The position numbers and the translations under genes were made by a program. Positions 60,375 to 64,000 of a DNA stretch of 64,000 nucleotides are shown here, piece by piece. The notes under the pieces are model-generated. The model did no database searches and had not been told where the DNA came from. It saw only the letters and a list, made by a program, of their open reading frames with translations. Numbering within the stretch: the stretch's first letter is position 1; the number at the start of each line of letters is the position of its first letter. Origin of the DNA: Leguminivora glycinivorella (Eukaryota > Arthropoda > Insecta > Lepidoptera > Tortricidae); the NCBI RefSeq assembly GCF_023078275.1, contig NC_062990.1:3737501-3801500 (forward strand), read 5' to 3'.

Positions 60375-60655
60375 TAGGGTGGATAGGGTAATTTCGAAAG
60401 TCCCATAAAAATCACCATTATATCTATCATATCAAGATTGTAATTACCCAAGTATTTCTGGTGCCATAGCCGAACGGCATTTCTGCAACGCGAAACGAAA
60501 ACGAAACGCCGCGAAAGGTAGTCTGGCTCTGTCGCGCCAATAAGCAAAATAGCGATAGAGATAGATATCTGCGAGCGTTTCGTGAGCGTTTGTGCCATTC
60601 GGCTACGCTCCCTGTACTGTCTGTAATTACCCCAATGCACCCTATGCCATTTCAG
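60375..60655. mobile_element. MITE H, copy 2, containing MITE G
   Basis: Ends GGTGGATAGGGTAATTTCGA and TAATTACCCCAATGCACCCT. Grown from about 125 bp to 280 bp by the MITE G insertion. Confidence 0.75.
60460..60612. mobile_element. MITE G, copy 3 (inverted)
   Basis: Ends TGCCATAGCCGAACGGCAT and TGTGCCATTCGGCTACGC, interior GAAACGAAAACGAAACGCCG and GCTCTGTCGCGCCAATAAGC. Confidence 0.8.
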
Positions 60656-60879
60656 ATACCTGAAAAAAGCTATAATTTATCTACCCTATCCATTTAATAT
60701 AGAATATATCAGTGTTTCTGATACATTACGCAACCCTTCACCGGAAAAAAAACCATTTTAGAACGTATACCAAGAGAAAAAGATTTAAATTTCAATGTTT
60801 GTTAAACAGACCCTAAGCTTTTTTTACGATACAAGTTAAAATATGTTTTAAAAAGGAAACTAAGTCTAATTGAATAAAT

Positions 60880-61035
60880 AAACAGATTGACTGAGGCTCA
60901 CAGTAAGCTCAAGAAGGCTTGTGTTGTGGGTACTCAGACAACGATATATATAATATATAAATACTTATATACACAGAAAACATCCATGACTCAGGAACAA
61001 ATATCTCATCATCAGCTCATCACACAAAGAAAATG
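60880..61035 (-). repeat. SINE B, tail part
   Basis: GATTGACTGAGGCTCACAGT, GTGTTGTGGGTACTCAGACA, ACGATATATATAATATATAA and CCATGACTCAGGAACAAATA. The tRNA head is missing. It serves as the reference for the site interrupted by alpha copy 2. Confidence 0.85.
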
Positions 61036-61097
61036 CCATTCAAAATATTCAAAATTGCAAATTTTAATCAAAATTGAAGTACATCCATACCAAAGAG

Positions 61098-61392
61098 CAT
61101 CAAGTATTACGAGTATAGAGAGTTACTGTCGAAGTAAAATATGTAATCACAGTGCATAGACTGCCATCTCTTGACACAGGCTTAAAACTTTTGAACCTCT
61201 GTTTTAACAATTTGGCCCATATTCTTAGCTTGATATGTGTTAAAATGTCAAATATTAATATTAGCGCCACCTAGCCGAGCGTCCCCCAAAGGTGTGACGC
61301 CATTCTAGGCCACCGTACCTTTTCCTATATGGTTTTGAGGTACGTTTTTTTCTTAGACTGTTTAGTTAGCTGTCTATACGGAGTTACATATG
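61098..61392 (-). repeat. Repeat E, copy 3
   Basis: TGCATAGACTGCCATCTCTT, GCGCCACCTAGCCGAGCGTC and GTCTATACGGAGTTACATAT match the other two copies inverted. Confidence 0.8.
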
Positions 61393-61409
61393 TCCTGTCC
61401 ATACTAAAA

Positions 61410-61910
61410 TCTTATACTTTTAAACGAGCAATTCTTGTATATTTATTTATTTATTTATTTATTTATATATTTATTTACACTGACGATCTCGGAAACCGCT
61501 CTAACGATTTCGCTGAAATTTGTTATGTGGGGGTTTTTGGGGGTGAAAAATCGGTCTAACTTATCCTTAGGTCCCGGAAAACGCGAATTTTCGAGTTTTC
61601 ATGCGTTTTTCTTCGCGCGCCATCTCGTGTGCAGTAGTTGTACTGTTAAGACAGAATTCTTTCGGTCGATGTAAGTACTATTTATTGCAAACACTAGATG
61701 GCGACACAGGTCAAGGCTAAAACGAATAGAAAAATACACTATTTGAGTTTTTGTGGCGAAATGCGCGCCATCTCGTGTGGAGTAGTTGTGTTGTTAAGGC
61801 TGAGAATTTTTTCGCTCGATGTAGGTATTATTGATTTTTGAACTAGATGGCGACACATGTCAAGGATACGAAATTAACAGAACCGAGCGAAGCTCGGTCG
61901 CCCAGATATT
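61410..61910 (+). mobile_element. Helitron/Helentron-like unit K, copy 2
   Basis: Same 5' end TCTTATACTTTTAAACGAGC, same core and same 3' hairpin GAACCGAGCGAAGCTCGGTC. The middle differs from copy 1: it has two tandem modules (61615-61762 and 61766-61875), each with GCGCGCCATCTCGTGTG and CTAGATGGCGACACA, in place of the tRNA-like module. Confidence 0.75.
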
Positions 61911-61924
61911 ATATTATAAATCGA

Positions 61925-62160
61925 CGACAGGTCTGATTGTCGGTAGTGACCGTGCCTGCTAAGCCGCGGTCCTGGGTTCGAATCCCGGTAAGGGATGAGC
62001 ACCGATATTTGTTCCTGAGTCATGGATGTTTTCTATGTATATAAGTATGTATTTATATATTTTAAGTATGTATGTATATCGTCGCTTAGCACCCATAGTA
62101 CAAGCTTTGCTTAGTTTGGGGCTAAGTTGATCTGTGTAAGGTGTCCCCAATATTTATTTA
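61925..62160 (+). repeat. SINE B copy, head slightly damaged
   Basis: TGTCGGTAGTGACCGTGCCT, CTGGGTTCGAATCCCGGTAA, TTCCTGAGTCATGGATGTTT, CAAGCTTTGCTTAGTTTGGG and an ATTTATTTATATTTATTC tail. Confidence 0.9.
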
Positions 62161-62164
62161 TATT

Positions 62165-62328
62165 TATTCATTTATTGTTTGTGTCTGTTTGTTTGTCCGT
62201 CTTTCACGGCAAGACGGGTTTTATATTTACTAGATTTTTTAAGTGGAGATAGTTGAAGGGATGAAGAATGACAAAGGCTACTTTTTGTCTCTTTCTAACG
62301 CAAGCGAAGCCGCGGACACAAGCTAGTA
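62165..62328 (-). repeat. Repeat J copy
   Basis: CTTTCACGGCAAGACGGGTT, GTTGAAGGGATGAAGAATGA and GAAGCCGCGGACACAAGCTA. Confidence 0.65.
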
Positions 62329-62344
62329 ATACATATATTTTATT

Positions 62345-62825
62345 GTAAGTAGGTTTTAATTTATCGCCACTCGTTTCGAACTTCCTTTTTTACGCACTGG
62401 TATCGTAATGTACTATTTCAGTACAGAGTATGGTGCTTTTTTTAAGCACTAGTGTGAGAAGTGGCCGCTTTCCATCAGGCGGGCCGTATACCTGTTTGCC
62501 ACCTACGTGGTATTAAAAAAAGTGGTTCATTATATGTCAGGTCGAAACTTCGGAGGGCCATCTGTACTGAAAAACGTCGTTCAATACACGTGCGAAAAGG
62601 AAATTCGTAACTAGTGTCAATTTCGGTTTAAAGATATTTATTTTTTGTCTCAAAAGAAATATTACATTTCACTTATTGAGATAAGTATATACAATTGTAA
62701 AAATTAAATTATGCTATTTAAAGCACTCCCTTAGGTCGTTTTAATTTATCGCCACTCGTTTCGACCTTCCTCTTTTCCGCACTTATATCGAAATATAAGT
62801 ACCTACTAATTGTATATAGGAACGT
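62345..62825 (+). mobile_element. MITE N, copy 3, with insertion
   Basis: Palindromic N sequence read twice (62350-62465 and 62521-62825). A LINE/SINE tail fragment (CCGCTTTCCATCAGGCGGGC, 62464-62518) is inserted between copies of AAGTGG. AT-rich filler at 62640-62700. Confidence 0.65.
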
Positions 62826-63004
62826 ATCCAAAGTGAAAAATATTTCAATGAAAGCTTTGTTATTGATACGCCAAGTTATAAATAAATCAATAATAGTGAC
62901 TCGTCAAAGTTCTAATTGAAATGTTTCGGCTCAGGTTTCATAAATCATGGGGTTGCACATGGATATAGGGTGATGGAAGGGTTAAGTTATGAAATGTTTT
63001 AATA

Positions 63005-63226
63005 TTGGTAGGGAAGTCTTTATACATGTCGGATCATGGGCGTAATATCATCTCAGGAGTCTCCAGAATAGATCTCAGGCCTCGGCGACGCGTTCTTTTA
63101 GCGGTGCCGGCTGCGCGAACTGTGTCGCGAAGGAACTCTCCACTACTGCGTGCTCTCTCACTACTGAATGCGCTCTTGGCGTCAACACCCGAGTGCGATC
63201 TGATTGCATGGCGATGGCGGCTGTGA
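63005..63226 (+). pseudogene. LINE ORF2 C-terminus and 3' tail (to 63416)
   Basis: The frame ends RVLLAVPAARTVSRRNSPLL, RALSLLNALLASTPECDL and stop at 63226. V-P-x-x-R-T...N-S-P-[IL]-x-R-A-L-x-x-L-N-x-L-L is a C-terminal pattern of jockey/CR1-like LINEs. A 190-bp 3' UTR follows, ending in (AAAAT)n/(AAAT)n at 63395-63416. Catalytic domains absent. Confidence 0.65.
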
Positions 63227-63416
63227 GAAAGGAATGCTTGAGGTTTTGTGAGGAAATGGATGCTAGGCCATCGAGTGTAATGTGAGGTACTTAGTGTTAT
63301 ATTGATTGTACCTTTCTAATTTTATACGTTGTTATATGTTATTTAAGTTTCATGGCGTATTAGCTCACTGTAATGTCATGTTAACGTATCGACAAAATAA
63401 AATAAAATAAATAAAA

Positions 63417-63805
63417 TCATACCAGAACCGTTGTCAGGACCTTCCGTAGTTGTTTATGAGAGATTTCAATGAAATACCATGTCCATATCATACAATTGAC
63501 TGCACAAAACCGATTACACATTAAATCACATCATTTCGAGCAAACCGCCGGATTAGACTGATGAATCACCAACAACGCCATGCACTCCTCAACCATTTCC
63601 CCTGCAGATCGATTGACAGCCTCCAATCATCTGTTCATCATCTGTTTTTTGATTCTGTATTCTTAGACAGTAGCGTCCATTCTGACGTTTTAGCAGAACT
63701 CAGTCGAATACCAGCCAGGTTGTACAAAGTTGTGAAATCCTTGTTTGTTCTATTTGTCAAATATAAAACGTATCCTAAACCACATTTTGGTCATTCTCTG
63801 ACATA
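63417..63805 (+). other. No known gene; 85-codon open frame of unknown nature
   Basis: The ATG at 63561 opens an 85-codon frame (NHQQRHALLNHFPCRSIDSL at its start) whose last codons lie in MITE O. I do not recognise it, codon use is unremarkable and there is no support for transcription. Confidence 0.3.
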
Positions 63806-64000
63806 TATAAGGTCCTAATTTATTAGATGCAGATATTTTTACAGCTGATAGTACTCGGTCTCTGGAGTATATTAAACCGTGAAACATTATAGCTTTTACG
63901 ATGTTTTTTTGGAGAAAACGGAAAAACAAATTTGCTACGTAAAAACACCCTGTTTATGTGATTATTAAATGAAAACTCATTGAACAGATTCTAGTACCTC
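63806..64000 (+). mobile_element. MITE O, copy 2 (cut by window end)
   Basis: First 195 bp nearly identical to 47800-47995, including TATAAGGTCCTAATTTATTA and AGCTGATAGTACTCGGTCTC. The right TIR is outside the window. Confidence 0.9.

Noticed and set aside
63561..63818. Host exon of 85 codons
   Set aside because: No similarity I recognise, and its end falls inside MITE O; kept only as an unexplained open frame.

Overview
This window is eukaryotic DNA, most likely from a butterfly or moth. That is inferred from the repeat families: tRNA-headed SINEs, RTE-type LINE 3' ends with microsatellite tails, Helitron/Helentron-like units ending in a GAACCGAGC-hairpin, Penelope-like 3' ends and many TA- or TTA-flanked MITEs, in an AT-rich background. 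I found no host gene with a convincing exon/intron structure, no rRNA, no functional tRNA and no prokaryotic features. Nearly everything recognisable is a transposable element or a piece of one, often nested two or three deep. Family letters (SINE A, Repeat C and so on) are labels used only here.

Layout. 0-16 kb holds two inverted copies of one unusual TTAA-flanked composite element ('alpha', 955-4209 and 11292-15830). Each carries a 760-bp palindromic MITE, an array of 99-102-bp units with a GC-rich hairpin, and an array of 120-bp units. Copy 2 splits a SINE, so the whole composite moved as one unit. Between the copies lie SINEs, a 683-bp MITE, an ORF1-only LINE remnant and an RTE fragment. 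16-36 kb is a mosaic of SINEs, MITEs, LINE and Penelope 3' ends, a 5'-truncated but open RTE reverse-transcriptase insertion (26274-27350) and a Helentron-like unit.

36120-44683 is a second large element ('beta') with 10-bp inverted termini CAGGGACCGG and a perfect 8-bp target duplication, which points to the hAT superfamily. Inside are two inverted arrays of one 120-bp tandem repeat, a Ty1/copia element with 125-bp LTRs (39167-42233) that has lost most of its reverse transcriptase, and an inserted Repeat C. A BEL/Pao pol remnant lies just outside. 45-64 kb is again a TE mosaic: LINE C-terminal fragments, a three-level nest at 50930-52015 (SINE < Harbinger-like MITE < Repeat C), another at 58845-59380 (SINE < SINE < 86-bp MITE), a tRNA-like inverted insertion, and a second Helentron-like copy.

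The genes do not form pathways. The only protein-coding material is retroelement ORFs (copia gag-pol, RTE RT, LINE ORF1 and C-termini, BEL, Penelope), all broken, truncated or missing domains. The main novelty is two structurally different DNA-transposon-like units that each carry long, copy-number-variable satellite arrays. This is a plausible route for seeding satellite DNA around the genome.
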